The notes under the pieces: model-generated | Databases searched by the model: none | What the model saw: the letters and a program-made list of their open reading frames with translations, nothing else | Told to the model about the DNA's origin: nothing | Assembly: GCF_005116665.1 (NCBI RefSeq) | Contig: NZ_SWCJ01000011.1 | Coordinates: 1 to 64,000, forward strand | Reading direction: 5' to 3' | DNA from: Ferrimonas aestuarii | GTDB taxonomy: Bacteria > Pseudomonadota > Gammaproteobacteria > Enterobacterales > Shewanellaceae | DNA length: 64,000 nucleotides | Program-made: the position numbers and the translations under genes | Shown: positions 18,893 to 29,711 of the stretch, piece by piece | Layout: the number at the start of each line of letters is the position of its first letter | How positions within the stretch are numbered: the stretch's first letter is position 1

Positions 18893-19435
18893 TTATTCAG
18901 TTCGTGACGCCAACACGTCAGGAAGATCTCGTTTGCTCCAGCGCTCAATCATAGACAGCTCATAATGCAGCGCGTCGTTCTGATATCGCAGACTTGAGCT
19001 GGCATTTTCAAAGTTCAAGTCCTTAATCTTCACTTCACCGCTATCAAGCAGCTGTTTATTCTGGTCCAGAAGCGCCCACTGAAACTCAATCATTGGTGGA
19101 TATACGCTCTTCACGATTCGAATATCGCTTGCCGAGGCGCCAAAGGAAGGGCGAACATCCCCAGCCAGATCCAGATTAGTCACGGTGATGGTGAGCTGTT
19201 CTCCGTCTTTAAGCAGACCGCTCAGACGTTTTTGGAACTGCTTCCCCAAGGTGGCAAACACATGATTTTCATAACGCTCCTGAATTCCAGAGCTGGCCTC
19301 GACATCGCGGAACTCATCCGGATTTTGCCATACTACGGTGACCGGGCCATCCTGTGTTGGCCACTGCTGCTCGGCCGTCTCCGCCATCGCCCAAGGGCTC
19401 AATAGCAACAATATCGACCACACAATTTTCTTCAT
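18893..19435 (-). CDS. DUF3016 family secreted protein
   Basis: About 180 residues with a clear signal peptide (KKIVWSILLLLSPWAMA-E). The mature part has the DUF3016 features: an N-terminal VVWQNPDEFRDVEAS segment and a long amphipathic region with LTITVTNLDLAGD. The family is common in Alteromonadales and of unknown function, probably periplasmic. ATG at 19435 is preferred because GGGGAG lies just upstream. The frame stays open to 19459. Confidence 0.82.
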   Translation of the reverse strand: MKKIVWSILLLLSPWAMAETAEQQWPTQDGPVTVVWQNPDEFRDVEASSGIQERYENHVFATLGKQFQKRLSGLLKDGEQLTITVTNLDLAGDVRPSFGASASDIRIVKSVYPPMIEFQWALLDQNKQLLDSGEVKIKDLNFENASSSLRYQNDALHYELSMIERWSKRDLPDVLASRTE

Positions 19436-19626
19436 AGTGCTCCCCTTGTTCGGACTCAAATAAATGGTTTCACCCTATTAGAGCAACTTGCGCAAAAAAA
19501 ATTCAATCAAAACACTCAATTATTTGCACCTTGACAGAAAAGCAATACTAAACAACACCTTTAGAATAGCTTAATTGCGTGTGGCGATAAAATTTCCAAA
19601 GCTCACCTATCCTGTGAGTCGCAAAA

Positions 19627-19654
19627 AAGCCGAGCGAACGGAGGCACTCGGCTT
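19627..19654 (-). terminator. terminator of the aldo/keto reductase gene
   Basis: Minus strand stem AAGCCGAG/CTCGGCTT with a 12-nt loop and a T-run. The rest of the 19460-19699 gap shows no gene. Confidence 0.8.
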
Positions 19655-19699
19655 GAATCGGAGACGGTCAAAATTCGCAAGGTACCTTGCTTGGCATTA

Positions 19700-20665
19700 C
19701 TAAACCAAAGTGGCGCCCGCAAACGCGCCGATAGGAGCAAGCACATCCAGCTTGGCCAGCGTTTGTGCACTGAGCTCTACACTCAATGAGCCTAGATTTT
19801 CATCGATACGCGTTGTTTTGCGACTGCCCGGGATTGGGATGATGCTGTCGCCTTGGGCAACCAACCACGCCAAAGCAAGCTGCGCAGGGGTAATGCAGTA
19901 CTCGGCCGCAATGGCTTTGATCGCTTCCAGTCGAGCTAGGTTATTGGTGAAGTTTTCCCCCTGCATCTTAGGGTTGTTGTTTCTAAAGTCATTTTCATCC
20001 AACTTCTCCACCTTGCCTGTCAGGAACCCTGCCCCCAAGGGTGACCAACACACTACGGCAGCGCCAATCTGGTTTACTGCCGGCAGAATCTCCAGCTCAG
20101 CTTCTCTGCGGAACAGCGAGTACTCATACTGCACTGCGGCAATAGGATGGATCTCATTGGCCTTTAACACCTGCTCAGCAGTAACGTTAGACAGACCGAT
20201 GGCTTTAACCTTCCCAGCTCTCACGGCATCCGCCATCGCTCCGACGGTTTCCTCGAGTGGAGTATTCGGATCGAGATAGTGGGCGTACAGCAGATCAATC
20301 TGCTCTACCCCAAGACGTTCGAGGCTGTTATCGATAGCTCGGGCAACGTACTCCTTGGTGCCGTTAATGGTCAGTGGGAAACCCCAGCCAGTATCTAACT
20401 GACTGCCACTTTGACCCTCTTCAAACACGATGCCAAACTTAGTGGCAATGTAAGGCTTCACTTTGGTTTTCGCCATCGCCTGCTTGATTAAGTCTTCATT
20501 ATGGCCTGCGCCATAGGCATCGGCGGTATCGATCATCATGCCCTGCTCAATGGCGTGCACTAGCGTTGCTACTGCGGCGGCGTCATCACTGTCACCGTAA
20601 TAGCCCTCCAACCCCATGGCGCCGTACCCAATCTGCTTAATGCTGGCAAAGTTGCTGATAGACAT
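19700..20665 (-). CDS. aldo/keto reductase
   Basis: A 321-residue NADPH-dependent oxidoreductase of the AKR superfamily. The beginning IKQIGYGAMGLEGYYG, the catalytic Asp-Tyr in DTADAYGAGHNEDLI, Lys in YIATKFG and the cofactor-binding IIPIPGSRK are all visible. It is most like the YajO/AKR13-type perakine-reductase group, and the natural substrate is unknown. The ATG at 20665 follows GGAG at a good distance. The frame is open another 162 bp but without family similarity. Confidence 0.9.
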   Translation of the reverse strand: MSISNFASIKQIGYGAMGLEGYYGDSDDAAAVATLVHAIEQGMMIDTADAYGAGHNEDLIKQAMAKTKVKPYIATKFGIVFEEGQSGSQLDTGWGFPLTINGTKEYVARAIDNSLERLGVEQIDLLYAHYLDPNTPLEETVGAMADAVRAGKVKAIGLSNVTAEQVLKANEIHPIAAVQYEYSLFRREAELEILPAVNQIGAAVVCWSPLGAGFLTGKVEKLDENDFRNNNPKMQGENFTNNLARLEAIKAIAAEYCITPAQLALAWLVAQGDSIIPIPGSRKTTRIDENLGSLSVELSAQTLAKLDVLAPIGAFAGATLV

Positions 20666-20818
20666 CGTTATTCTCCACGTTAATGATTGAACGGCGCACT
20701 CAGCGGCGAGCCTTAACTTGATGCTGAGATTAGCAGCACCCAGCAGGGCAAGATTGAAGATTGTTGCTTCGGGCTTGGTAGGAAATTGCTTGGAATAACA
20801 TTGGAGCAGAGAAACGAC

Positions 20819-20848
20819 AAAGGCCACCGTGAAGGTGGCCTTTTCATC
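20819..20848 (-). terminator. terminator of groESL
   Basis: Ten-bp stem (AAAGGCCACC/GGTGGCCTTT) with a 5-nt loop, right after the groEL stop. The downstream T-run is short. Confidence 0.75.
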
Positions 20849-20873
20849 ATAAGCTATCGCTTAGGCAGTCGGC

Positions 20874-22556
<1,683 letters not shown>

Positions 22557-22847
22557 TTATTCAACGATGGCGAGGATGTCGCCTTCAGACATGATCAGGA
22601 CCTCTTCGCCGTCCACTTTCTCAGTCTTTACGCCGTAGCCTTCATTAAAGATAACGATGTCGCCAACTTTTACGTCCAGTGGCTGAACTTGACCGTTCTC
22701 CAAGATACGACCGTTACCTACGGCAACGATTTCGCCGCGGGTGGATTTTTCAGCAGCGCTGCCAGTCAGCACGATACCGCCAGCAGACTTGGACTCAACC
22801 TCGGTACGCTTAATGATTACGCGGTCGTGTAATGGACGAATCTTCAT
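22557..22847 (-). CDS. groES: co-chaperonin GroES
   Basis: 96-residue lid of the GroEL chamber. [14 protein letters not shown] start and the mobile-loop region [15 protein letters not shown] are canonical. First gene of the operon, with a heat-shock promoter about 80 bp upstream. Confidence 0.99.
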   Translation of the reverse strand: MKIRPLHDRVIIKRTEVESKSAGGIVLTGSAAEKSTRGEIVAVGNGRILENGQVQPLDVKVGDIVIFNEGYGVKTEKVDGEEVLIMSEGDILAIVE

Positions 22848-22926
22848 CTGTGATCTCTCCTAAAAGGTTCCATCTAAAAATCAGTGGTTAACAATTGTTT
22901 GCAGTAACTCTGCGTTATGCAAATCT

Positions 22927-22955
22927 ATATGGGGAGAGAGGCAACAAAACACAAG
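22927..22955 (-). promoter_or_regulatory. sigma-32 (RpoH) promoter of groESL
   Basis: Minus strand: -35 CTTGTGT (22949-22955, within CCCCTTGTGT), a 14-bp spacer, then -10 CCCCATAT (22927-22934). This fits the sigma-32 pattern CTTGAA-N13/14-CCCCAT-T and the position of the E. coli groE promoter. No CIRCE element was seen. Confidence 0.8.
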
Positions 22956-23110
22956 GGGCAAACCAAAAAATTTTTTGCCGTTTGGGTTTTCAACAGCTTG
23001 GACAAAGCAAAGTTTGAATTGTGATCAACATACTTTGCCCTCGCCCTAGGGCAACTGCTAGTATGACCGCCGCAACGCCCCTCTCAGCGACCAAAGATGT
23101 GACCTCCTAG

Positions 23111-24448
23111 ATGCTAGATAAACACGGCTTATTAACCGCCCCCATAGGCAAAGTGCTGCTGCGCATGAGTTTGCCGAACCTGCTTGGGGTGCTAAGCCTG
23201 CTGTTCTACCATCTCACCGATACCTATTTTATCAGCCAGTTGGGCACCGAACCTCTGGCCGCCATCAGCCTGACCTTTCCTGTCACTATGGTGATCTCCT
23301 CCATAGCCTTAGGCATGGGCTCGGGGATGAGTACCAACATGGGTCGTCTGCTGGGCCAAGGGGATCTGAATGAAGCCAAAAGCTTTTTGAGCCATGGTTT
23401 GTTGCTGGCCACCCTACTGGTGGTGGTCATCGCGGCCCTTGGAGCCCTTACCATTCATCCGCTGTTTACCCTACTTGGCGCAGAGCCCAATTTGCTGGGT
23501 TTAGTGGAAGACTACATGCTGATCTGGTATCTGGGCATCGGCCTGCTGGTGATCCCCATGGTGGGCAATCAGGCACTGCGCGCCACTGGCAACACCCACA
23601 CCCCTGCCATCGTGACCGCCGTGGCAGCCATCGTGAATGCCATCTTAGACCCGCTACTTATCTTTGGCATCGGCCCCTTCCCAAGAATGGAGATGCAGGG
23701 CGCAGCCGTCGCCACGGTACTGTCGTGGATGATCACCTTTGTGGTGGCAATCTGGATGTTGGGCTTTCGCTATCAGTTGATAGCTCGCCCCTGCCAGAAG
23801 ATGACCGAGCACTGGCAAAAATTGCTGCACATCGCCCGCCCTGCGGCCGTATCAAACCTGCTCAATCCCGTGGCCAATGGCATCATTATCGCCATGCTGG
23901 CTCGAGTAGACACCAAAGCGGTCGCCGCCTTTGGGGCTGGCACTCGAATCGAAGCCTTGATGCTGATCGCCATTACCGCCCTAACTGGGGCCCTAATGCC
24001 TTTTATCGCCCAAAATCTGGGCGCCAGTCAGTATCAGCGAGCCAAACTGGCGTTGAAGCGTTCCATCCAGTTCGTGTTTATCTGCCAATTTGTCATCTAT
24101 CTGGTTGTCCTTCCCTTTGCCCAGTCCATCGCGGAGATATTCAGTGATGATGCGCTCGTTCAGCAGTATCTGGTGTGGTATCTGCAAATCGTGCCGCTGG
24201 CATACGGTGCACTGGGGTCCACCATCTTGTTTGTGCTGTCCCTAAACGCCTATCACCGTCCAGTAACGGCACTGCAGCTTAACGTGACCCGGTTGTTTGT
24301 ACTGCTGATTCCCATGGTATTTGGCGGGTTGTGGTTGTGGGGTATCCAAGGGGCGTTTATGGGCATCGCTTGCGCCAATATGGTCATGGGGCTGTGCTGC
24401 TATCGATTGACCCAGCACATCTGTGAACCGTCCCACGATCATCCATAA
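23111..24448 (+). CDS. MATE-family multidrug/toxin efflux transporter
   Basis: 445 residues with about 12 hydrophobic helices in two homologous halves, MATE family. The N-terminal half has MSLPNLLGVLSLLFYHLTDTYFI, and the GNQALRATGNTHTPAIV motif is conserved. Exchanges cationic drugs or metabolites for Na+ or H+ (family knowledge); cargo unknown. Divergent from groES, with 263 bp between that hold the groES promoter. Confidence 0.93.
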   Translation: MLDKHGLLTAPIGKVLLRMSLPNLLGVLSLLFYHLTDTYFISQLGTEPLAAISLTFPVTMVISSIALGMGSGMSTNMGRLLGQGDLNEAKSFLSHGLLLATLLVVVIAALGALTIHPLFTLLGAEPNLLGLVEDYMLIWYLGIGLLVIPMVGNQALRATGNTHTPAIVTAVAAIVNAILDPLLIFGIGPFPRMEMQGAAVATVLSWMITFVVAIWMLGFRYQLIARPCQKMTEHWQKLLHIARPAAVSNLLNPVANGIIIAMLARVDTKAVAAFGAGTRIEALMLIAITALTGALMPFIAQNLGASQYQRAKLALKRSIQFVFICQFVIYLVVLPFAQSIAEIFSDDALVQQYLVWYLQIVPLAYGALGSTILFVLSLNAYHRPVTALQLNVTRLFVLLIPMVFGGLWLWGIQGAFMGIACANMVMGLCCYRLTQHICEPSHDHP

Positions 24449-24467
24449 TATTTCTGCCTAGAAGTAG

Positions 24468-24493
24468 AAAAGCCAGCATAAAGCTGGCTTTTC
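24468..24493 (+). terminator. terminator after the MATE gene
   Basis: Stem AAAAGCCAGC/GCTGGCTTTT with a 5-nt loop, followed by CC. Symmetrical A/T ends suggest it also serves the convergent fxsA. Confidence 0.8.
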
Positions 24494-24568
24494 CATCACA
24501 TCTGTTCAAACGCTAACTCGAACCTAGGTGACTCTTTCAGTTGAACACAGCTTGAGCGTTCAAACAAG

Positions 24569-25093
24569 CTAACGATCGTCTTTCAGATTGCCTTTAATGT
24601 CCTCTTTACGCTCAAACTCCCCCTCAAGAGTCTCACCATCTTGCTTGTTTTCGAATGGAGAGCGTTGCTCAAATGGGTTTTGCTGAGAGTGAAATTCACC
24701 ATGGAATTGGCCAAATCCGCCCTGTGAATGCATGGCACGAATCTGAAACTTACCCAATAACCAAGTGGCTATGGGCTTGCGAGTTGCCGGGGTTAAGATA
24801 ATCAAGCCAAATAGGTCGGTGACAAAGCCCGGAGTAACCAGTAACACCCCCGCTACCGCCAACATCATGGCTTCCACAATCTGAGTGCCAGGAACCTGCC
24901 CCTGTGCCAGTTTGGATTGCACCTGAATTAGGGTGCTTAAGCCTTGGCTACGAACCAATGACGCACCAAGAGCTGCGGTCAGCAACACTAGGCCTATGGT
25001 AGGCAGGGTGCCCAAGGCGGTTCCAACCTGTACCAGCACCGAAATCTCGATGATGGGCATAACGGCAAACAGCAAAAACAGATAAAAAACCAC
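24569..25093 (-). CDS. fxsA: FxsA family membrane protein
   Basis: About 174 residues: four hydrophobic segments (VFYLFLLFAVMPIIEISVLV, TIGLVLLTAALGASLV, and a pair around LAVAGVLLVTPGFVTDLFG) followed by a hydrophilic tail rich in Gln/Glu/Lys. E. coli FxsA overproduction eases phage T7 exclusion by F; the normal role is unknown. The GTG at 25093 follows GAGG at a good spacing and gives the family N-terminus. The longer frame to 25171 would add a charged, non-family extension. Divergent from dsbD. Confidence 0.88.
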   Translation of the reverse strand: MVFYLFLLFAVMPIIEISVLVQVGTALGTLPTIGLVLLTAALGASLVRSQGLSTLIQVQSKLAQGQVPGTQIVEAMMLAVAGVLLVTPGFVTDLFGLIILTPATRKPIATWLLGKFQIRAMHSQGGFGQFHGEFHSQQNPFEQRSPFENKQDGETLEGEFERKEDIKGNLKDDR

Positions 25094-25312
25094 ATTGGCC
25101 TCACAAATTTCTATATTGTTGGAAACTGTTCTGGGGGTTCTCCGGTCTTTTTTCAAGTCGGGTTCATGCACTGTTACATTTATCGCAACACGTCAGCCCC
25201 CAATGCTTTAGAGTATGGCTTCATTTATGAACAACAGTACTCAATAGCTAAGCCCCATGCCACAGGCTTTGAGCCTCGGGTTTTGTTACTTGATTGGATG
25301 AAAAACATCACC

Positions 25313-27055
25313 ATGCTAAAACGATTAATAACCACCCTAATGCTAGTGCTGATAAGCAGCAGTGTTTGGGCTGAGTTTTCCTTTTTAAAACAGGAGCCTC
25401 AGGTTCTTCCTGTGGATCAGGCCTACCTGTTTAACTTTGACCAGAAAGGCAATGCCCTGTCCCTAAACTGGCAGATGCCAGAAGCCGGATACTACCTTTA
25501 TCAAGATCGTTTTAGCGTCAAGATCGAAGGCGACGCTGAGCTAGGTGAACTGCTCTACCCAGAAGGCACACCTCACTTTGATGACTTCTTTGGCGAGCAG
25601 CAAGTCTATTTTGATCAGGTATCGCTAACGCTCCCAATCAAGCAAGCCGCCAATAACACCGAGTTGACCATCACCTATCAGGGCTGCTTGGACAAGGTAC
25701 TGTGCTACCCGCCAACTAAGCAGAAAGTTCTGCTAAGCGCGGTCGCTGCCAATGACGGCATTTTAGAACTCGACACGCCAGCTAAAGCGGCCGCTCCAGC
25801 AACAGAACAAGACTCCCTAGCCGCCCTGCTTGGCGAAGGTCACCTTGCCCTAGTGCTGTTGACCTTCTTTGGTCTGGGCATTCTGCTGGCATTCACCCCA
25901 TGCGTGTTCCCAATGTACCCAATTCTAACGGGCATCATCGCTGGCCAAGGAGACAAGTTGTCTACCGGTCGTGCTTTCACACTGTCGATGGTCTACGTCC
26001 AAGGTATGGCCATCACCTACTCAGCATTGGGCCTAGTCGTTGCCTCTGCCGGCTTGAAATATCAGGCGGCGCTACAACACCCTGCCATTTTAATCGGCCT
26101 TTCGGTGCTGTTTGTGGTGCTGTCCCTGTCGATGTTTGGGGTCTATAACCTGCAGCTGCCAGAGAAATGGCAGAACAAACTCAACCAAGCTTCCAACAAT
26201 CAGAAAGGTGGCTCTTTCGGTGGCGTGCTGGTGATGGGTCTACTGTCAGGTTTAGTGGCTTCCCCGTGTACCACTGCTCCGCTGTCTGGCGCCCTGATCT
26301 ACGTGGCTCAAAGTGGCGATTTAGTTCTGGGCGGCCTAGCACTGTATGCCCTGTCTATGGGCATGGGTCTACCACTGCTGCTGCTGGGCACCTCTGGTGG
26401 AAAACTGCTGCCTCGAGCGGGCATGTGGATGGAAGTGATCAAGCACGTATTCGGCTTCCTGCTGATTGCCGTCGCCATCATGATGCTAACTCGCATCTGG
26501 ACAGGCGTCGTCGCAGATCTGTTATGGGCTGTTTGGGGCATCGCCTTCATCGCCTATCTGTTCCATGAGAATCGCAAAACCACGTTCAGCGCCATGCAGT
26601 CTGTACGCTATGCACTTCTGGCCGTAGGTTTACTGGGCGCTGTGGGTTATGGCGCCCAAAGCTTCATCAAGCAAGAGCAAGTTCATGCTGGCCCAGAGTT
26701 CATTCGAGTCAAAAGCTTGGATGACATCAACGCGCAAGTAGCGAAAGCTCAGGCTCAAGGTAAGCCTGTGATGCTGGATCTCTATGCCGATTGGTGTATC
26801 GCCTGCAAAGAGTTTGAAGTGAAAACCTTTCCAAAAGATGAAGTGATGCAACGTCTCAACAAGATGGTGGTTCTGCAAGCAGACATGACCCCCAATGACG
26901 ACATCGACATTGCCGTTCAAGAGCATTATGAAGTATTGGGTCTACCGACCATTCTCTTCTTCGATGCCCAAGGCAATGAGCTCAGTGGCCAGCGTGTCAC
27001 CGGCTTTATGAATGCCGACAAGTTCGCTCGTCATCTGGATACCATCCTGGATTAG
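25313..27055 (+). CDS. dsbD: thiol:disulfide interchange protein DsbD
   Basis: Passes electrons from cytosolic thioredoxin across the inner membrane to DsbC, DsbG and CcmG. About 580 residues: signal peptide, periplasmic alpha domain with the Cys pair in GCLDKVLCYPP, eight membrane helices with the two essential Cys in FTPCVFPMYP and ASPCTTAPL, and a C-terminal thioredoxin domain with CIAC. ATG 25313 puts a normal signal peptide first; ATG 25298 is also possible. A longer frame upstream is unlikely. Confidence 0.97.
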   Translation: MLKRLITTLMLVLISSSVWAEFSFLKQEPQVLPVDQAYLFNFDQKGNALSLNWQMPEAGYYLYQDRFSVKIEGDAELGELLYPEGTPHFDDFFGEQQVYFDQVSLTLPIKQAANNTELTITYQGCLDKVLCYPPTKQKVLLSAVAANDGILELDTPAKAAAPATEQDSLAALLGEGHLALVLLTFFGLGILLAFTPCVFPMYPILTGIIAGQGDKLSTGRAFTLSMVYVQGMAITYSALGLVVASAGLKYQAALQHPAILIGLSVLFVVLSLSMFGVYNLQLPEKWQNKLNQASNNQKGGSFGGVLVMGLLSGLVASPCTTAPLSGALIYVAQSGDLVLGGLALYALSMGMGLPLLLLGTSGGKLLPRAGMWMEVIKHVFGFLLIAVAIMMLTRIWTGVVADLLWAVWGIAFIAYLFHENRKTTFSAMQSVRYALLAVGLLGAVGYGAQSFIKQEQVHAGPEFIRVKSLDDINAQVAKAQAQGKPVMLDLYADWCIACKEFEVKTFPKDEVMQRLNKMVVLQADMTPNDDIDIAVQEHYEVLGLPTILFFDAQGNELSGQRVTGFMNADKFARHLDTILD

Positions 27056-27080
27056 TCGACAGCCGATCTAATCAACTGAA

Positions 27081-27117
27081 AACGCCGCAGCTTACACAAG
27101 CTGCGGCGTTTTTTTGA
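27081..27117 (+). terminator. strong intrinsic terminator of dsbD
   Basis: A 13-bp stem (AACGCCGCAGCTT/AAGCTGCGGCGTT) with loop ACAC and seven T in total. Confidence 0.93.
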
Positions 27118-27135
27118 CTGTAATACTCGAAAACA

Positions 27136-27231
27136 CTACACGCCGCCTAATGTCCACACCAACAGCTTAACCACCATAAAGCTGCCCACGAGCAGTACCC
27201 CAATCCATACCTTGGTGCGCTTTGCTGTCAT
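27136..27231 (-). CDS. 31-residue single-span membrane protein
   Basis: ATG at 27231 overlaps the TGA of the upstream lipoprotein gene (ATGA), and GGGGGAG lies at Shine-Dalgarno distance, so it is translationally coupled. The peptide starts MTAKRTKV (basic, cytosolic), then one hydrophobic helix (WIGVLLVGSFMVVKLLVWTL), ending GGV. The topology would be N-in. Function unknown. Coupling to a lipoprotein gene suggests a common envelope role. Confidence 0.6.
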   Translation of the reverse strand: MTAKRTKVWIGVLLVGSFMVVKLLVWTLGGV

Positions 27232-27614
27232 CGGCACTCCCCCGTAATCTGAATGCTTCCCTGTTGACGCTGAGTTTGAGTAACAAAATAACCATCAAGG
27301 CACAGTTGGCGCAGCTCAAGTTGACGTTCCAGGCGAGTCAATAATGGATCGATGGTACTTTGCTCATCACTGCGATCATCGGATTGGTCTTCTTTGGGAG
27401 ACTCATGGGCCGGTTGAGGTGAACGAGAACGACCTTTCTCTTTTCGCTCTCCTCGCCCTCGCTTCGATACTTTTGCGCCAGATTCGATTACATAGGCAAA
27501 CTGCACCACGCCTTGCTCGCTCTTCTGATAAGAGAAATACTCTTGAGGTGGTTCCTTTGGCGCACTCTGACAACCAGATAAACACACAAGAGACAGTGCT
27601 AGGGCAGTTCTCAT
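27228..27614 (-). CDS. putative lipoprotein, unknown function
   Basis: 128 residues with a lipoprotein signal (ALALSLVCLSGC, Cys near residue 15). The mature part starts with a Pro/Glu/Gln region, then a highly charged Arg/Lys/Ser linker (residues about 52-85), and a C-terminal helix LLTRLERQLELRQLCLDGYF followed by GSIQITGECR, with two more Cys. Resembles no family I can name. Its stop overlaps the start of the 31-residue membrane protein gene. Confidence 0.75.
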   Translation of the reverse strand: MRTALALSLVCLSGCQSAPKEPPQEYFSYQKSEQGVVQFAYVIESGAKVSKRGRGERKEKGRSRSPQPAHESPKEDQSDDRSDEQSTIDPLLTRLERQLELRQLCLDGYFVTQTQRQQGSIQITGECR

Positions 27615-27725
27615 CTGACGCTTCCTCCTTCCTTGATGGTTAACATTTAAGACTCATCAAGACGGAGAAAGTGCAGTATCACAATGTAAATCTAAGAAAA
27701 GATGAAAAGATCTTGGTGAAATGCC

Positions 27726-28310
27726 TTAGCTTGAAACCTCAGGTTCCAGTATCAAAGACATCACATAATTGAGAGTACGGCGGCAATCCGGTGCACTAAT
27801 CAGCTCTTGGGCATCCTGTTCAAGCAAAGGCAGGATTTCCAACCAGCGCTGCCCCACCCAACAGGCGTCATCAAGGTGAGGGTTGGCATAGAGTTCACCC
27901 AGCTCAGGACGCACCTCAAACAACTTCACCAGCGCCTCACTGAGCAGTTCGAATTGCCCAGGCATAGGCAACGCTGGCCAATTACTCTTAATGATCCCCT
28001 CTCCCATCCATACGCCATCGGCTGCCGCCCATGCTTTTGACACCTTAAATCGATGGACACCTTCGATGACTAGGCTTAAACAGCCATCATCTAACTGATG
28101 GAAATCAAGAATATTAATCAGACTGCCGAAGGGATAACAGGGGAGATCTTGTTGGTCGTCTCGCTGAACGCAGACGGCCAGAGGTAAACGTTCACGAAAA
28201 TGTTCTGCCACCACACGGCTTTGACCCGGCGTTACCATGCGAAGCTCTTTGCGCCCCTCAGGTAATACCGGACTGTCTATTGGCAACAAGGCTACTGTCA
28301 TTCGGTGCAT
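27726..28310 (-). CDS. LON-substrate-binding-domain protein
   Basis: 194 residues consisting only of the Lon N-terminal substrate-recognition fold (start TVALLPIDSPVLPEGRKELRM). No AAA+ or protease domain follows. Such stand-alone LonN proteins are widespread in gammaproteobacteria. Their partner or role is not established. Start could also be Met4. Confidence 0.85.
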   Translation of the reverse strand: MHRMTVALLPIDSPVLPEGRKELRMVTPGQSRVVAEHFRERLPLAVCVQRDDQQDLPCYPFGSLINILDFHQLDDGCLSLVIEGVHRFKVSKAWAAADGVWMGEGIIKSNWPALPMPGQFELLSEALVKLFEVRPELGELYANPHLDDACWVGQRWLEILPLLEQDAQELISAPDCRRTLNYVMSLILEPEVSS

Positions 28311-28401
28311 ACCACACTCCCAGCCACAGGGTTTTAGTCATGCCCCATCCCACTAAGGCATTCCACCAGTGTAGACCGTTAAACAGCAGCTTGTATTTCA
28401 A

Positions 28402-28593
28402 CTAAGCGGTAATTACAGCATTTTTCGCTTCAATGCGTTTCCAGATACGATCATGAAAATAGAACGCAACGGTGTTAACTAGAGGTTCGATAACCGCCAC
28501 GGCACCGCCCAAAGCGATGCTACCGGTCAGCATATACACCAAACCGAAAGCGATGGAAAAGTGCATGATTCCGAAAGTGATGGTTTTCAACAT
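28402..28593 (-). CDS. DUF2061 small membrane protein
   Basis: 63 residues, two hydrophobic segments (ITFGIMHFSIAFGLVYMLTG and IALGGAVAVIEPLVNTVAFYF) and a basic end KRIEA, matching DUF2061. Function unknown. A near-perfect Fur box 33 bp upstream of the ATG predicts iron-dependent repression, which gives a first hint of role. Confidence 0.85.
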   Translation of the reverse strand: MLKTITFGIMHFSIAFGLVYMLTGSIALGGAVAVIEPLVNTVAFYFHDRIWKRIEAKNAVITA

Positions 28594-28626
28594 GGGATGT
28601 CTCCGTTAACTGTGAATATGGATTTA

Positions 28627-28645
28627 ATGATAATAGTTATCATTT
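28627..28645 (-). promoter_or_regulatory. Fur box upstream of the DUF2061 gene
   Basis: ATGATAATAGTTATCATTT is nearly palindromic and fits the Fur consensus GATAATGATAATCATTATC. It lies upstream of the DUF2061 gene and downstream of the patatin gene, so it most likely controls DUF2061. Confidence 0.85.
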
Positions 28646-28673
28646 GCAAATCAAGTTAAAAACCGGCTTTTTT

Positions 28674-29711
28674 TTAATCTAATTTCTCGATTTCAATAAC
28701 CGAATCACCTCGAACCAGTGCCGAAAACTCCATTGCCAATTGTTGCCCCATCTGCTGAATCTGATGCCAACGCTCAATGCGCTGGTCACTACTCAGTTTG
28801 CTAAAGTCATCTCGAGTGGGCAGCTTTGCTCCTGGCAGCGAACGGATGAATGCTTCAGTGGGCGCCAACATCACCACTTTATTCAGATTGGCTCCGCCAC
28901 GACGGCTGCTCAGTGGTTTATCAAACCAACCTGGCACCACATAGGAATGAAAATGAGGGTAGAGCGTCAGCCCTCCTTGACGAAGAGAAGGGAGATCTAA
29001 GTGGTAGTCGGTCAAGCCGCCATCCATATACAGGCCGCTTTTGGCACCAGAGATATTCACCTCTCCAGGTGACAACAGAGGAATGCTACCGCTAGCCAAC
29101 AGCACTTTGAGCAGGTTATCTGCGGTTAACTGAGCATGATGTGTATCCAGATCATCCAGAGGCAGAAATCCCTGCCCGCCAAATACCCAACGCTCCCAAA
29201 GGAGATTTAGGTTGGTTCTTGAAGCCAGATTCACCGCCGCAGTGGCCGCCAAACTCAACATCTGCTTGCCTTTCTGACCCAACATTACGCCTCGCCAGCG
29301 ACAAGCAATGACATTCAAGCTCCGATTAGGCGCCTGTGCCAACTGATCCCACTGAGCATCCCCCAACATCGATTCCAAAATTCCCTGACATTGAGCCTGA
29401 ACTTCACTAGGACTAGGCTTGGTTTCATATCGCTGTTCTATATAAGCAGTTAACAGACGCATGTGGGCCGCTTTTGGGTCTGGATGGGATAAGGCTGCGC
29501 AGCGCCACGCACCTGATGAGGTGCCCAGCAATTGTATTGGCTGCTCCTTGGGAATCCAGTCGACCAATATGGCTCTATCCAGCGCCGCCATCGGCAGCCA
29601 CTTAGGCCCACCAGAGGCAGCAATAAACTTTTGAAACAGCTCCGGTTTCCATCCACTTTGTTGCAACTGCTGCCGAGCTTCATGGCCGGCAATAATCCGT
29701 AGAGCCTTCAC
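28674..29711 (-). CDS. patatin-like phospholipase
   Basis: 345 residues. The patatin-type Ser-Asp dyad is visible: nucleophile elbow GTSSGAWR (Ser about residue 66), oxyanion loop ASGGPKW (about 32-38) and DGG in YMDGGLTDYH. Members hydrolyse acyl esters of phospholipids; this one has no signal peptide. The start is GTG at 29711. The regulator or substrate is not evident. Confidence 0.88.
   Translation of the reverse strand: MKALRIIAGHEARQQLQQSGWKPELFQKFIAASGGPKWLPMAALDRAILVDWIPKEQPIQLLGTSSGAWRCAALSHPDPKAAHMRLLTAYIEQRYETKPSPSEVQAQCQGILESMLGDAQWDQLAQAPNRSLNVIACRWRGVMLGQKGKQMLSLAATAAVNLASRTNLNLLWERWVFGGQGFLPLDDLDTHHAQLTADNLLKVLLASGSIPLLSPGEVNISGAKSGLYMDGGLTDYHLDLPSLRQGGLTLYPHFHSYVVPGWFDKPLSSRRGGANLNKVVMLAPTEAFIRSLPGAKLPTRDDFSKLSSDQRIERWHQIQQMGQQLAMEFSALVRGDSVIEIEKLD

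Noticed and set aside
25166..25312. Longer dsbD start
   Set aside because: The extra N-terminal residues would precede the signal peptide and overlap the divergent fxsA leader.
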